Below are positions 52,088 to 60,915 of a stretch of DNA of 64,000 nt, piece after piece; position 1 is the first letter of the stretch; each line of letters starts with the position of its first letter. The translations under genes were made by a program, and so were the position numbers. The notes beneath the pieces were generated by a model, which was not told where the DNA came from, did no database searches, and saw only the letters and a program-made list of their open reading frames with translations. Source of the DNA: Alteromonas sp. IB21 (GTDB taxonomy: Bacteria; Pseudomonadota; Gammaproteobacteria; Enterobacterales; Alteromonadaceae); the NCBI RefSeq assembly GCF_016405965.1, contig NZ_JAEFCD010000001.1:169813-233812 (forward strand), written 5' to 3'.

Positions 52088-52486
52088 TTATCCCCTTGCC
52101 GCTACCGAGACTCGGTTAACGCCAGCGGCTTTAACCTGATCCATAATTTCAACTACTAAACCATGCTTCGCTTTAACATCAGCTTGAATGATTACGTAGT
52201 CAGTAGGCTGCTCGGTAAGCAGTCTTTCTATATTCGCTCTTACGCTGTCCGGCGCAACTTCACGCTTGTCTAGCCAAACATTTCCGTCTTCCGTTACGGC
52301 AATGAAAATGTTTGCATTTTTGTGAAGAATCGCCTGGCTCGCATCTGGCTTGTTGACTTCGATCCCTGCTTCTTTAACGAAAACAGTGGTAACGATAAAG
52401 AAGATCAGCATGATAAACACGATATCCAACATGGGCGTCATGTCGATCTGTGCATCTTCTTCCTCGGTTCTGACTTTTCGAGCCAT
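52088..52486 (-). CDS. exbD: Biopolymer transport protein ExbD
   Basis: 132 aa. Single N-terminal membrane helix with the proton-conducting aspartate in IDMTPMLDIVFIMLIFFIVTT (the D in MLDIVF), followed by a periplasmic domain. The MARKVRTEEEDAQIDMTPML N-terminus is typical of ExbD2-type proteins. It is one base from tonB and 11 bp after exbB, in the same operon. Confidence 0.95.
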   Translation of the reverse strand: MARKVRTEEEDAQIDMTPMLDIVFIMLIFFIVTTVFVKEAGIEVNKPDASQAILHKNANIFIAVTEDGNVWLDKREVAPDSVRANIERLLTEQPTDYVIIQADVKAKHGLVVEIMDQVKAAGVNRVSVAARG

Positions 52487-52497
52487 AATCTCTCTCT

Positions 52498-53022
52498 CTA
52501 ATGATGTGGCAGGCTATCAACTAGCCCTTCTCTTGCCAGCTTCACTTTCGCTTCAAGACGTGAACTGATGAACAGCCCAGATAGCGCCGCTACCATTCCC
52601 GCCATTGTCGGGATAGTTGCCATAGAGATACCAGCTGCCATTAGGCGTGCATTGCTGGTGCCTTGCGTTGCCATTGTCTCGAAAACACTGATCATACCGG
52701 TTACTGTTCCCAGTAGACCGATTAGCGGACACATTGCAATAATGGTTCTGATAATCAGCATTCTAGCGTTTAGATCGTCTGACGCTTGAGAAATCCACGC
52801 GTCACGGATTCTATGCGCATACCATGATGTGGTATCTGCTCGGGCATCCCAATTCGCGATGATGTTTTTCTTCACCTTTGGGAAGACCGAGGTTAAATAC
52901 CAGTAACGCTCAATCATTAAAACCCACATGAGAAAGAGCGCGGCAGCAACGAAGTAAAGTACGTCACCGCCGGTAGCGATAAAGTCCCTGACCGATTCGA
53001 ATAATCCAATCAGGTAATTCAT
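52498..53022 (-). CDS. exbB: MotA/TolQ/ExbB proton channel protein (ExbB2)
   Basis: 174 aa with three transmembrane helices. The C-terminal TolQ-type core is clear: LIGLLGTVTGMISVFETMATQGTSNARLMAAGISMATIPTMAGMVAALSGL. Short form as in ExbB2 of Vibrio. It forms the channel with ExbD. ATG 53022, one base after the TtpC stop. Confidence 0.95.
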   Translation of the reverse strand: MNYLIGLFESVRDFIATGGDVLYFVAAALFLMWVLMIERYWYLTSVFPKVKKNIIANWDARADTTSWYAHRIRDAWISQASDDLNARMLIIRTIIAMCPLIGLLGTVTGMISVFETMATQGTSNARLMAAGISMATIPTMAGMVAALSGLFISSRLEAKVKLAREGLVDSLPHH

Positions 53023-53023
53023 A

Positions 53024-54382
53024 TTACGCTTTCTCCGACTCTGTGTGAGCAGCTATGATACCAGCAGTTTGCTCATCAAGAATGTGGATGATTGACTTGC
53101 TACGAGAAGCTACGATGCTGTGAGTAAGAATTAGAGGCAGAGCCGCAATAATACCCTGAGCTGTAGTTACAAGAGCCATTGAGATACTTCCTGCCATCAT
53201 ACGAGGGTCACCTGTACCGAACAATGTGATGGTCTGGAACGTCTCGATCATACCTAGTACTGTACCTAGTAGACCTAGTAGTGGAGCAATCGCTGCGAAA
53301 ATCTTGATAACGTTAATGCCGCTTTCAATTTTCGGAAGCTCGCGAAGGATCGCTTCATCAAGTTTAAGCTCAAGATTTTCTGCATCCGCAGTTTTATTCT
53401 CTTGATAAACTTTAAGGATTCGACCTAACGGGTTGCCTTCTGAAGGATTATTTACGTTCTTAAGCTGTGAACGCATTTTTCCACCAGTGATCGTCAATGT
53501 GATCATTTTGTACAGACCAATCAATAGACCAACAGCAAGCATAAGTGTAATTGTGTAACCTACTGGGCCACCAGCGTGGTAGCGCTCAGACATTGTCGCT
53601 TTCTGCTTCAATAGACCAAGAATACCGCCTTGAGATGGGTCAGCGTAGAAAGGCGTAAAACCTGAAGTCGCATCAATTAGATTTTCCGCAGACGCGACGA
53701 AGTGACCGTCTGGTTGACGACCTAGAGGCTGAACAACTTCAGACTCAGGATCATACGCTAGATAACCATTTTCACCGACAAGGTTAAATGTACCAACACG
53801 CAGTACTTCTTGCTGTGAAGAACCGCCGTCAAGATTTACAACTTCTGTAGTGAACTTAACTACTTCACCGCCTTCGGTCATTTCTTTTTGCAGCGCAAAC
53901 CATAGGTCTTCTAGTTCTTTGATGTTTGGAAGACCTTTAGAATCTTCAGACATCTCTGCTAGGAACTGACCACGACCTGGGTATTGTGCACTTACGATTG
54001 AAGTAGAAATACGACCGTACGCCTCAGAAGAAGCTTGACGTACCACACCAAACATTTCACCAAGGGTACCAGTCGCCTGGTCTAGCTCAGCTGCTTTTTC
54101 ATTAAGGGTAACTTCGTTGTCTGAGAATTGCTTCTGTAGACGGTCACCACGGTCTTGCTCGGCTTTAAGATTTGCTTGAGCTTTGCGAAGAAGCGCTTGC
54201 TTGTCAGCACGCGCTGATTGGAATTCAGCTTCGCGTTGCTTATCTAGTTTTGCTTCAGAAACACGGTTCTGCTGAACCTGATCTAGAAGGTCTTTCAGGC
54301 TCTTTGCTTCCTGAGCCTGCGCTCCGGTTGCCGCAACTGCAACTGTCACAGCGGCTAAAAGAGATTTGAATACTGGTTTCAT
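53024..54382 (-). CDS. ttpC: TtpC-type MotA/TolQ/ExbB protein with long periplasmic domain
   Basis: 452 aa: signal peptide (LLAAVTVAVAATGAQAQ), a coiled-coil periplasmic region (about residues 25-120), a beta-rich segment, and a C-terminal ExbB-like membrane module (GPVGYTITLMLAVGLLIGLYKMITL, then PLLGLLGTVLGMIETFQTITLFGTGDPRMMAGSISMALVTTAQG). This architecture is TtpC, needed by TonB2 systems in Vibrio. The start is ATG 54382; a TTG two codons upstream is not preferred. The stop of DUF3450 lies 6 bp before it. Confidence 0.92.
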   Translation of the reverse strand: MKPVFKSLLAAVTVAVAATGAQAQEAKSLKDLLDQVQQNRVSEAKLDKQREAEFQSARADKQALLRKAQANLKAEQDRGDRLQKQFSDNEVTLNEKAAELDQATGTLGEMFGVVRQASSEAYGRISTSIVSAQYPGRGQFLAEMSEDSKGLPNIKELEDLWFALQKEMTEGGEVVKFTTEVVNLDGGSSQQEVLRVGTFNLVGENGYLAYDPESEVVQPLGRQPDGHFVASAENLIDATSGFTPFYADPSQGGILGLLKQKATMSERYHAGGPVGYTITLMLAVGLLIGLYKMITLTITGGKMRSQLKNVNNPSEGNPLGRILKVYQENKTADAENLELKLDEAILRELPKIESGINVIKIFAAIAPLLGLLGTVLGMIETFQTITLFGTGDPRMMAGSISMALVTTAQGIIAALPLILTHSIVASRSKSIIHILDEQTAGIIAAHTESEKA

Positions 54383-54388
54383 TAACAA

Positions 54389-55159
54389 TTACTCCGCTGC
54401 GCTAATTGGTAGTTTAACAAGAGCCGCAGGAATGGTTCCGTTCGCCATTTTCACTGCGTCAATAGTCGAAGAAAGGTACTCATCACCTAGCTTCTCCCAA
54501 GAGCGGCTTTCATTATTCCAAACCCACGCGTGCGTTTGATCAAGTGAAAGAGCTAGTAACGCTGTACGACCTAGGTTAAAGAAATCAACAGTGACTTCTG
54601 TACCTGCATCATCAATAGTACCTTGATAAGACTTAATCTTAGTACCGTATTCAACTTCAACTAGGTAGGCTTCTAACACCTGACGGAACTGCTCAGAAAC
54701 AGTAACGTTAGAGTTAGCCATAAGGTCACGAAGACGTTCAACGCGCTGTAAACGCTCTTCCAAACGGATAGGACGGTCTAGTTTGATGAACTGCTCTAGG
54801 CTGTCAATCATGCGAAACATAAGAGGAACGATGCCCTGCTTAGTTTCTTCGATGCTGTCGATTTGACGCTGTAGAGAGTCGATTCCACGCTGCTGATCTG
54901 CAACTAGGCTAGCAATGTAATCATTGTAGATTTTAAGGTTTTCTGTCTCATCTACTGTTTGACGATACTCAACAAGTAGTTCTTGAGACTGTTCAAACAA
55001 CGTGTTGATTTTTTCTTGAGATTTCGCTGCAGCCGCGTGGATTTTTGCTTCTTCTTTATGAAGATCTTCAAGCGTGTCTGCAGAGACTGCACTACCTGTT
55101 AGTGCGAATGCACCCATAACAGTAGAAGCAATAAGAGTTCTCTTGCTCATTTTGGACAT
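54389..55159 (-). CDS. DUF3450 periplasmic coiled-coil protein
   Basis: 256 aa with a signal peptide and an N-terminal coiled coil (about residues 28-115, EDLHKEEAKIHAAAAKSQEKIN...). The C-terminal part (GTIDDAGTEVTVDFFNLGRTALLALSLD, AWVWNNESRSWEKLGDEY) is the DUF3450 signature. DUF3450 genes head TtpC-type TonB operons; the protein probably contacts TtpC in the periplasm. Start ATG 55159 with GGGAA just upstream. A perfect 7-bp-arm palindrome lies 118 bp upstream (55277-55292). Confidence 0.92.
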   Translation of the reverse strand: MSKMSKRTLIASTVMGAFALTGSAVSADTLEDLHKEEAKIHAAAAKSQEKINTLFEQSQELLVEYRQTVDETENLKIYNDYIASLVADQQRGIDSLQRQIDSIEETKQGIVPLMFRMIDSLEQFIKLDRPIRLEERLQRVERLRDLMANSNVTVSEQFRQVLEAYLVEVEYGTKIKSYQGTIDDAGTEVTVDFFNLGRTALLALSLDQTHAWVWNNESRSWEKLGDEYLSSTIDAVKMANGTIPAALVKLPISAAE

Positions 55160-55276
55160 AGTTCCCAACCAAATTTCTTATTTGAATCCTCGCCGATAAG
55201 GAAAATATTCGGGCAAGGGGCGTATAAAACTTTCACAATTTTGTTTCAGGGATGTAGCACTAACGTCAATAGTTAG

Positions 55277-55292
55277 TACTACGAACGTAGTA
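55277..55292. promoter_or_regulatory. Palindrome upstream of the TonB operon
   Basis: TACTACG-AA-CGTAGTA is a perfect inverted repeat with 7-bp arms in the 326-bp region between the DUF3450 gene and the oxygenase gene ending at 55486. It could be an operator or part of the promoter; it does not match Fur, CRP or FNR consensus. Nothing else in 55160-55485 looks coding or structured. Confidence 0.4.
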
Positions 55293-55485
55293 TACTCACA
55301 TGGAATGTTACGTTTAGTCAAGTAACTCGCTCTTTACACTTAACAGTTAGACTGCTATCTGCTGGTTTTACAATCATTTTTCAGCGAAGTAACAATTCAG
55401 AGGGATTATAAACATCCGTACATTACTTAATCGATTAATGTAAACTTTTAACTATTTCGCTGTCGCTCTCACAAAATACAGTTTG

Positions 55486-56184
55486 TTAAATTGCTTTAAA
55501 CCAACCTGTTAGCGCATAACGCGGTTGCTGTGCGAAAGGGGTAACATAGCTTACGCTGTGGATGTGTTTTACATCAAAGAGACTTAATGTATTAAATTCT
55601 GGAGCCCAACTTTCGGTGGTCGTACCATCATCTTCGTAAAATTGTAACAACCCTCCCCAATCTGGATGCCATTGCGGTGCCAAATTAATTACATAAGCAA
55701 GACGGCGTTGCTCTCGCTCAACTACATCTTGATGTCGAGTAAGAAATTGGCCTGGTGTATAACGGGTTGCTTGGACACTTGCTGTACGAATATCATCAAA
55801 GCCACTAAGCTCACTCGCCCATTGAAGTACTGCTTCACTATTAATCCATTCGTAAAACTTACTCATTGAGGCAATACGTTCGGTTGACGTTACTAAATGT
55901 CGTCCGTACACAAACCCAATACCTTTAGCCGCATTAGACATTACTTCTGTATTTACTGCCTGCTTTGCCTGGTTATCCATTGCCTTCCAAGCGCTTTGAG
56001 AAATTGACTCATAACGACCATTACGTACCAACGCCATCTCAAAGGGTACGTCGTTCGTTAAGCTCAATAAAAGCTGTTCGGCATGCTCCTGGGTTAGGAA
56101 ACTCTTTACTCGCACTTTTCTTTCGTTGTCGAAAGCGGCTTTTATGTCAGCTTGAGACAGCTGACTATTCATACCATCAATCAT
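55486..56184 (-). CDS. Fe(II)/2-oxoglutarate-dependent oxygenase
   Basis: 232 aa with the double-stranded beta-helix core of prolyl-4-hydroxylase-like dioxygenases. Metal-binding HxD is RHQD (H151, D153), the distal histidine lies in KHIHSVSY (H207 or H209), and the 2-oxoglutarate arginine is R222 in PRYALTGWF. YTPGQFLTRHQD and WGGLLQFYED complete the pattern, so an active enzyme is expected. AGGA precedes the ATG at 56184; an ATG at 56172 is an alternative. It lies at the distal end of the dioxygenase cluster, next to a frameshifted relative on the opposite strand. Confidence 0.88.
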   Translation of the reverse strand: MIDGMNSQLSQADIKAAFDNERKVRVKSFLTQEHAEQLLLSLTNDVPFEMALVRNGRYESISQSAWKAMDNQAKQAVNTEVMSNAAKGIGFVYGRHLVTSTERIASMSKFYEWINSEAVLQWASELSGFDDIRTASVQATRYTPGQFLTRHQDVVEREQRRLAYVINLAPQWHPDWGGLLQFYEDDGTTTESWAPEFNTLSLFDVKHIHSVSYVTPFAQQPRYALTGWFKAI

Positions 56185-56316
56185 TGATTATCCTGTTTTA
56201 TTTAATCTGTACGCATTTCTTGCGAAGCGTTTTTCTTGTAATAGCGTTGGATTGTACAACACAATTTGATATTAATGATGTCATAGTCTCATAGAAATAA
56301 AACCAAGAACAATACA

Positions 56317-56589
56317 ATGGCAAAACCGACTTACAGTCATACCGTAGGTGACAAACCCATATGGGTTTTCGATAATTTATGTTCGAAAAATGAAGCAACT
56401 ACTGTGTTTAAGAGTCTTGAAGCAAGCGCATTCCGTCTTAACGAAGTCGCACGGCAGATACAGCAGAATATAAACATTGGACCGTAGGATTAAGCGAAGC
56501 ACAAATAGCAGGTTTGCCCGTTTACCAGCGTGCTATGGCACAAATTATTGAAACAAAAGGGAAAAAATATAGAGCTTATCGAGAATTTG
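56317..56589 (+). pseudogene. Frameshifted N-terminal fragment of an oxygenase-type gene
   Basis: A plus-strand gene begins ATG 56317 (MAKPTYSHTVGDKPIWVFD, then NLCSKNEATTVFKSLEASAF) and runs 56 codons to a TAG at 56485. The protein continues in another frame from about 56457 (DTAEYKHWTVGLSEAQIAG, then LPVYQRAMAQIIETKGKKY), so one base has been lost at about 56452-56457. Restored, it gives about 90 residues resembling the N-terminal part of 2OG-Fe(II) oxygenases found beside TonB receptors (FRLNEV...D...HW). The catalytic core is missing: at 56590 the sequence runs into the end of the convergent TPR-oxygenase gene. A broken, truncated relic. Confidence 0.65.
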
Positions 56590-58401
56590 TTAATTTGGCA
56601 CAATATCAAAAGCTACAGTCATTCTCTGGCTTTCAGTCTCAATGGGGTTGGTCCCATGCCATAGGTATGAGGGAAAGAAAACAACGGTACCAGCCTCTGG
56701 TTTAATCGCATAATCTTCATCCATAGCGACGCCGTTTATATCAGGGCGACCAAAGCATAGCCATCCATTGCCCCCTTGATTAACTTCTTCAGGAACGTCG
56801 ACATAAAGCACGCCACTCAACCAGCCTTCTGAATGATAATGAGATTTGTGAAATCCCGACTGACGAAGGCGTACAGACCAGCTTCCTATGAAATTAAGAT
56901 TTTCACTTAACCTAGAAAGGAAGGGGTGTTTCTTCTCGGTTTTCAAACTGCCTATAAATTCCTGTGCCCTTTCTTCTAGAACGCGTCTTAACGTTTGCAA
57001 TAATTGATGTTTGCTGTCCAACAAATTCTCGAACGTTTGCGAGCCGTTTCTTAAAGATTGCCCAATTGGGTGTCTTTCGTTGTTATGTAACGTTGAAAGG
57101 TAGTCCTTCAGGTCCTGTACAAAGTTATTATTTACTGCGCTGTCTGCTAGAAGCTTGGTAGCGTGGACAAAGCGCTGATAATCACACAGGCTTTGGTATT
57201 TGGTGCTATTGCCGTTCGCCTTGTACGCTGTAGAAAGGAGTGTCCAGTAGCCCTGATTGAGTGGGGCCATACGACAAACCTTTTCAAATACTACAATTGC
57301 TTCTTTGTATTTTCTTAAGCTTAATAGCGCATACCCTTTTTCAACGAGAAGTGCGACGGTATCTCTTTTTGCCGCTTTCAATTTGCTTTCGCTTAAATTT
57401 AGGGCTGCCTCAAATTCGCCTAAGTCTCTAAGGGCACTACTTAAATGAGCGGTTGCCGCAATGCTAATACTCTTGTCTGTGTGGTCTATTAACTTTTCAA
57501 GCCAATAACGCGCTTTTGATGGCTCGCCAATGCGTAACATCAATTCACAATATACGAGTACAAGTTCTGCATTATCGACCGACAATTGTTCTTCGAAAAA
57601 AGCAAAAGGCGAAGAAACGTTCTTTATCCAGGCAAAATGAGCATATTGTTTGTTCAATTCGCTGTCGGTGGGAAAACGCGACAGCCCTTTTTGGTACACC
57701 GCTAATGATGAATCAGTATCACCATTGAGCCCCATAACCGCAGCTAAGTTCTGATAAATGAGTGGTGTATCGGCATTGGCCTGAACAGCATGTGTTAGCG
57801 CTAGCTCGTAATGGCTAATTGCTTCCACGAGTTTTCCCTGCCCTCGCTTCAGGTTGCCTAAATTATTCAGGGCTGTGACATTACGGTTATCGATATTGAG
57901 AACTGAAATTAAATAGGCTTCGGCATTGTCTATGTTGCCTAGTTCAACCTGAATAGCAGCTAGTAGGATACGTAATGAAATATGGTTCAAACGGACCTCT
58001 AATAGTTGCTGTCCTAGTTGCAAGGCCTCACGGTATTTCTTTTCAGCATAAAGGGATCTTGCAAGATTGTATCTATAATCGAAAGACGACGCATTTATGC
58101 TGCTCGCCTTTCTAAAAAGCTGTGAGGCTTTTACTGCATTGCCGCTGTCTAAGAGAAAGTTACCAAAGCTATTCATTAGGTCAGTAGATGAAGGATACTT
58201 TTTTAACCCTTTCTCAAAAACTTTCGCTGCTTTCTCATGCTCTGCCAGTTTGCGCAGCGAGCCACCGTATAATTGAACGACGACAGGATCCACATTAACA
58301 AGCGCTGGCGATGCTTCTACGGCCTTAACAATGTTTGCAAATTCCCCTTGCCTAAATGCATTAATAAGCTGGGGAATCATAATATTAGGTTGGCCTTGCA
58401 T
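56590..58401 (-). CDS. TPR protein with C-terminal 2OG-Fe(II) oxygenase domain
   Basis: 603 aa. About 12 TPR-like helical repeats fill residues 15-400 (AKVFEKGLKKYPSSTDLMNSFGNFLLDSGN and similar). The C-terminal domain is of the 2OG-FeII_Oxy_5 (PF13759) type: HYHSEGWLSGVLYVDVPEE with the first metal histidine, GRPDINGVAM, AGTVVFFPSYLWHGTNP with the distal histidine, and RMTVAFDIVPN ending the protein. TPRs probably select a protein or peptide substrate. Start ATG 58401, just 4 bp after the preceding gene's stop; longer frames would overlap it. Cytoplasmic, no signal peptide. Confidence 0.85.
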   Translation of the reverse strand: MQGQPNIMIPQLINAFRQGEFANIVKAVEASPALVNVDPVVVQLYGGSLRKLAEHEKAAKVFEKGLKKYPSSTDLMNSFGNFLLDSGNAVKASQLFRKASSINASSFDYRYNLARSLYAEKKYREALQLGQQLLEVRLNHISLRILLAAIQVELGNIDNAEAYLISVLNIDNRNVTALNNLGNLKRGQGKLVEAISHYELALTHAVQANADTPLIYQNLAAVMGLNGDTDSSLAVYQKGLSRFPTDSELNKQYAHFAWIKNVSSPFAFFEEQLSVDNAELVLVYCELMLRIGEPSKARYWLEKLIDHTDKSISIAATAHLSSALRDLGEFEAALNLSESKLKAAKRDTVALLVEKGYALLSLRKYKEAIVVFEKVCRMAPLNQGYWTLLSTAYKANGNSTKYQSLCDYQRFVHATKLLADSAVNNNFVQDLKDYLSTLHNNERHPIGQSLRNGSQTFENLLDSKHQLLQTLRRVLEERAQEFIGSLKTEKKHPFLSRLSENLNFIGSWSVRLRQSGFHKSHYHSEGWLSGVLYVDVPEEVNQGGNGWLCFGRPDINGVAMDEDYAIKPEAGTVVFFPSYLWHGTNPIETESQRMTVAFDIVPN

Positions 58402-58405
58402 GATG

Positions 58406-59389
58406 TTAGTAAAACCTCTTATCCAATACTGCAAGCGCACCAAAATGTGCGGACCAATTTGCATATTCGCGCATCAGCGTTTGTATGTCTTGCTTTTCTA
58501 CTTTGGTCAAGTGGGGGTTCCAAATATCGATGATCAATACCGCTCGTGCTTCGTCAGCTGGATTCTCCGCACTATGTACAAAGCTATCGTCAAACAGTAA
58601 AGCTTCTGTTCCTGCCCCCCACATTCTTTTCTCGCCAGCGACGTCTAAATAAGCATTGTCGTTAACAACAAGCGGGATATGGAGTGTCCACTTTATATTC
58701 GAGATACCGTAATGGGGAGGAATATAGGCTTTTGGCTTTAAAACCGAAATCACGACTTCAGGTGCGTGCGTTGGGCAATGTGCTAACAAAGGCGAATTAA
58801 ACAAAGACACAACGTCGTGCGGGAGACGTTTGGCATGTTCTGTAAAGTGACCTCCTTTCATCAAATGCATGGAAGACCAATTTTCACTCAGTCTTTTCCA
58901 TTCATCGGAAGTAGGAACCTCTCCTATCTCATGAACATAGTTGTCGTTTGCATGTTTTACACAAGAGAGAAAGGCTTCTTTAGATGAAGATAGCTTATTA
59001 ACTAAATCTTGAAGCCCATCCACTTCGCTAATTTCAGAAAATGGCGATGAGGGTAAATCAGGTATAAAGAGAAAGCTTGGCTTTTGTGCTTTGTGTTGAT
59101 AAACCTTTCTTTCAACGCCACACAACATATTCACCGCATGCTTAATCCTTGACGTGCTCCCTATGTGATGGCAAGCACTGTATAACGCTCTGCGAGACAA
59201 GTTGGCAGCATTATGGATATGAGTGGCCCTAGACTTCGTGAGAAGCTCTTTATTTTTGGGAGCTAAAAATTCGGGGTATTGTTTGAAAACAGACGCATAG
59301 GCCGAAAGCGCTGAATCATAATCAGCTTTATCAACCATTGTTGCAATGCTTTCAATTAATTGAGTGATGTGATTATTGTTGTTATTCAT
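58406..59389 (-). CDS. Aspartyl/asparaginyl beta-hydroxylase family protein
   Basis: 327 aa with a C-terminal Asp/Asn beta-hydroxylase domain (PF05118-like). The segment YIPPHYGISNIKWTLHIPLVV carries the first metal histidine, WGAGTEALLFDDSFVHSAENPADEARAVLIIDIWNP the distal histidine and 2-oxoglutarate arginine; this family uses a two-histidine ligand set. The N-terminal 110 residues are helical and lack clear motifs. It lies between a lipoprotein gene and the TPR-oxygenase gene, in the receptor/dioxygenase run. Substrate unknown. ATG 59389. Confidence 0.85.
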   Translation of the reverse strand: MNNNNNHITQLIESIATMVDKADYDSALSAYASVFKQYPEFLAPKNKELLTKSRATHIHNAANLSRRALYSACHHIGSTSRIKHAVNMLCGVERKVYQHKAQKPSFLFIPDLPSSPFSEISEVDGLQDLVNKLSSSKEAFLSCVKHANDNYVHEIGEVPTSDEWKRLSENWSSMHLMKGGHFTEHAKRLPHDVVSLFNSPLLAHCPTHAPEVVISVLKPKAYIPPHYGISNIKWTLHIPLVVNDNAYLDVAGEKRMWGAGTEALLFDDSFVHSAENPADEARAVLIIDIWNPHLTKVEKQDIQTLMREYANWSAHFGALAVLDKRFY

Positions 59390-59440
59390 ATAAAAATGGG
59401 AAGTGTTTTGCTTCCCATACTAACCTTACAAAGTCTTGAA

Positions 59441-59713
59441 TTACTGGTCGCCACCGCCAGTTTCATTTCGACCCTGCATACGAGTCCAAGCTTCTCTACC
59501 CGCTTCACGCATTTGCTCGCGCTCTTCAACTGAGTAACAAACACGTTGCATTCGGTTTGAGCCAATTTTTTTCTCTAACTTACATACCATGCCATCGTCT
59601 TCAGCATTGGTATCAGCTTTTGCATACTGAGAACTTTGATTGCTGGTTGAACCACATGCACCTAGTGTTAAAGCAAGGCTTGATGCAATAATTATTTTTG
59701 TTACTTTTTTCAT
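59441..59713 (-). CDS. Small lipoprotein of unknown function
   Basis: 90 aa. Signal peptide with lipobox LGAC (acylated Cys at residue 20), then a Ser/Asn/Gln-rich linker. The conserved-looking domain has VCKLEKKIGSNRMQRVCYSVEEREQMREAGREAW, with two cysteines that could form a disulfide. It is found in a row of dioxygenase genes and is co-oriented, 5 bp downstream of the prolyl-hydroxylase-like gene. I recognise no named family; similar small lipoproteins with a C-x-[KR]-x-x-x-[TIV]-G-[ST] segment are common in alteromonads and sphingomonads. Confidence 0.75.
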   Translation of the reverse strand: MKKVTKIIIASSLALTLGACGSTSNQSSQYAKADTNAEDDGMVCKLEKKIGSNRMQRVCYSVEEREQMREAGREAWTRMQGRNETGGGDQ

Positions 59714-59718
59714 CCGTG

Positions 59719-60849
59719 TTATCCCTTAGTATGAGTACCGTAAACTACGTTACCATAAATGGTTGTACATTCTCTAATCCATTTTGTAACTAACCATTTA
59801 TTTTCTGAAATAGATGGCGCACCAGCATGATAGCTGTTTAACAATATCTCACCATGCTCGTCCGTGTTAGAAAAAACAACCATATTTCCGATTGTTGGCG
59901 CTATGCTAATATCAAACTTTGGAAAAAGGGTTTCACCACCCTCTTTGACCGTATTCAAGTAAATAAGCGCAGTCTTAATGCGCTGCTTGCCATCTTTAAA
60001 CATTAGCGCATCGTTTTTTTCGTTTAATCCGTCATAGTGAGACTTGTACTGCTGACCCGGTTCATACCTCAACAAATTCAATGCTTCACCATTACATCTT
60101 GGTGTGTTCGTTATCTGTGATATTGCTTTGTCTATCTTGCGGGTAATCCAGTCGCAATGGTTAGGCGCTATTATCGCTACATAACTTGTTCTGACACTAT
60201 CAATCCTACCCTCTCCCGTAACGGGATCTACAATCATTGAGGGTTGCAGCAGAGGGCTAAATTTCGTAATCAAATAGTGACATTCGTATTCAGATAGCAT
60301 GCCTTCGTACATTTCAATAGGTAAGGATTTATCTAACACTTTTGAAGGCTTATTTTCTCTATCAAGCGATTCGGACAATTCCTCAATGACTTGCTGGTCA
60401 ATGTCTTTGTCAATTTCACCTTGCGTTGGTAAAGCCAGATTAAGCTGTTGACTGATATTCGGTGCTAGGTGACACACCTTGCCTGCAATGTAAGAAAATG
60501 TAGCGCTTTTTATCGATAGGTAAGATAGCGCAACTAAGTAAGCCTCAATAACACCTTTGTTGCCAAGTGTAAGTAGCGTCTTAGCAACTACACTAGTACT
60601 CGTTGTCACTTCACCAAAATAACCAATTTGCAATTTATGAAACTTAACGACGGGGTTGTCTGCACACGCTACACCATTTAAGAACTCTACCGATTCAGCT
60701 GGGTTCTCCCCTGACTTAAAATAGGCATAGTCTAGTGCCGCATTAAGATCTCCCAAGCTACCTGCTTGCTTTAGCCATCTCATCGCCTCATCGGTATTCC
60801 CCGACGAGTGGGCTTCGTTAGCATTCTTGATGCACTGTTCTATATTCAT
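59719..60849 (-). CDS. Prolyl 4-hydroxylase-like 2OG-Fe(II) oxygenase with helical N-terminus
   Basis: 376 aa. N-terminal Sel1/TPR-like helices (about residues 1-140, NTDEAMRWLKQAGSLGDLNAALDYAYF) and a C-terminal P4Hc domain: HxD in YKSHYDGL, ALIYLNTVKEGGETLFPKF (P4H signature), and NSYHAGAPSISENKWLVTKWIRE with the distal histidine and 2-oxoglutarate-binding lysine. All ligands are present. Start ATG 60849, just past the receptor's terminator; the frame opens earlier at a TTG within that hairpin region. It is the first dioxygenase gene after the TonB receptor and probably shares its transcript by read-through. Confidence 0.88.
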   Translation of the reverse strand: MNIEQCIKNANEAHSSGNTDEAMRWLKQAGSLGDLNAALDYAYFKSGENPAESVEFLNGVACADNPVVKFHKLQIGYFGEVTTSTSVVAKTLLTLGNKGVIEAYLVALSYLSIKSATFSYIAGKVCHLAPNISQQLNLALPTQGEIDKDIDQQVIEELSESLDRENKPSKVLDKSLPIEMYEGMLSEYECHYLITKFSPLLQPSMIVDPVTGEGRIDSVRTSYVAIIAPNHCDWITRKIDKAISQITNTPRCNGEALNLLRYEPGQQYKSHYDGLNEKNDALMFKDGKQRIKTALIYLNTVKEGGETLFPKFDISIAPTIGNMVVFSNTDEHGEILLNSYHAGAPSISENKWLVTKWIRECTTIYGNVVYGTHTKG

Positions 60850-60870
60850 TTCCTGTTGTCCACACAACAA

Positions 60871-60892
60871 AAAAGCCTCCGAAGAGGCTTTT
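60871..60892 (-). terminator. Terminator between the TonB receptor and the dioxygenase genes
   Basis: AAAAGCCTC (60871-60879), CGAA loop, GAGGCTTTT (60884-60892). On the minus strand a T-run follows. It lies 24 bp past the receptor stop and 22 bp before the next start, so downstream genes depend on read-through or a promoter inside this gap. Confidence 0.8.
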
Positions 60893-60915
60893 AATTAGTT
60901 CATTCTACACTTCTA

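Noticed and set aside
51509..52159. 216-codon plus-strand frame antisense to tonB
   Set aside because: It is long only because tonB is proline-rich (poly-Gly on the other strand); tonB, exbD and the operon explain the region.
50166..60892. Near-identical terminator stems at 50166-50189 and 60871-60892 as a dispersed repeat
   Set aside because: Similarity is limited to the short AAAAGCCTC/GAGGCTTTT terminator core, which is common by function.
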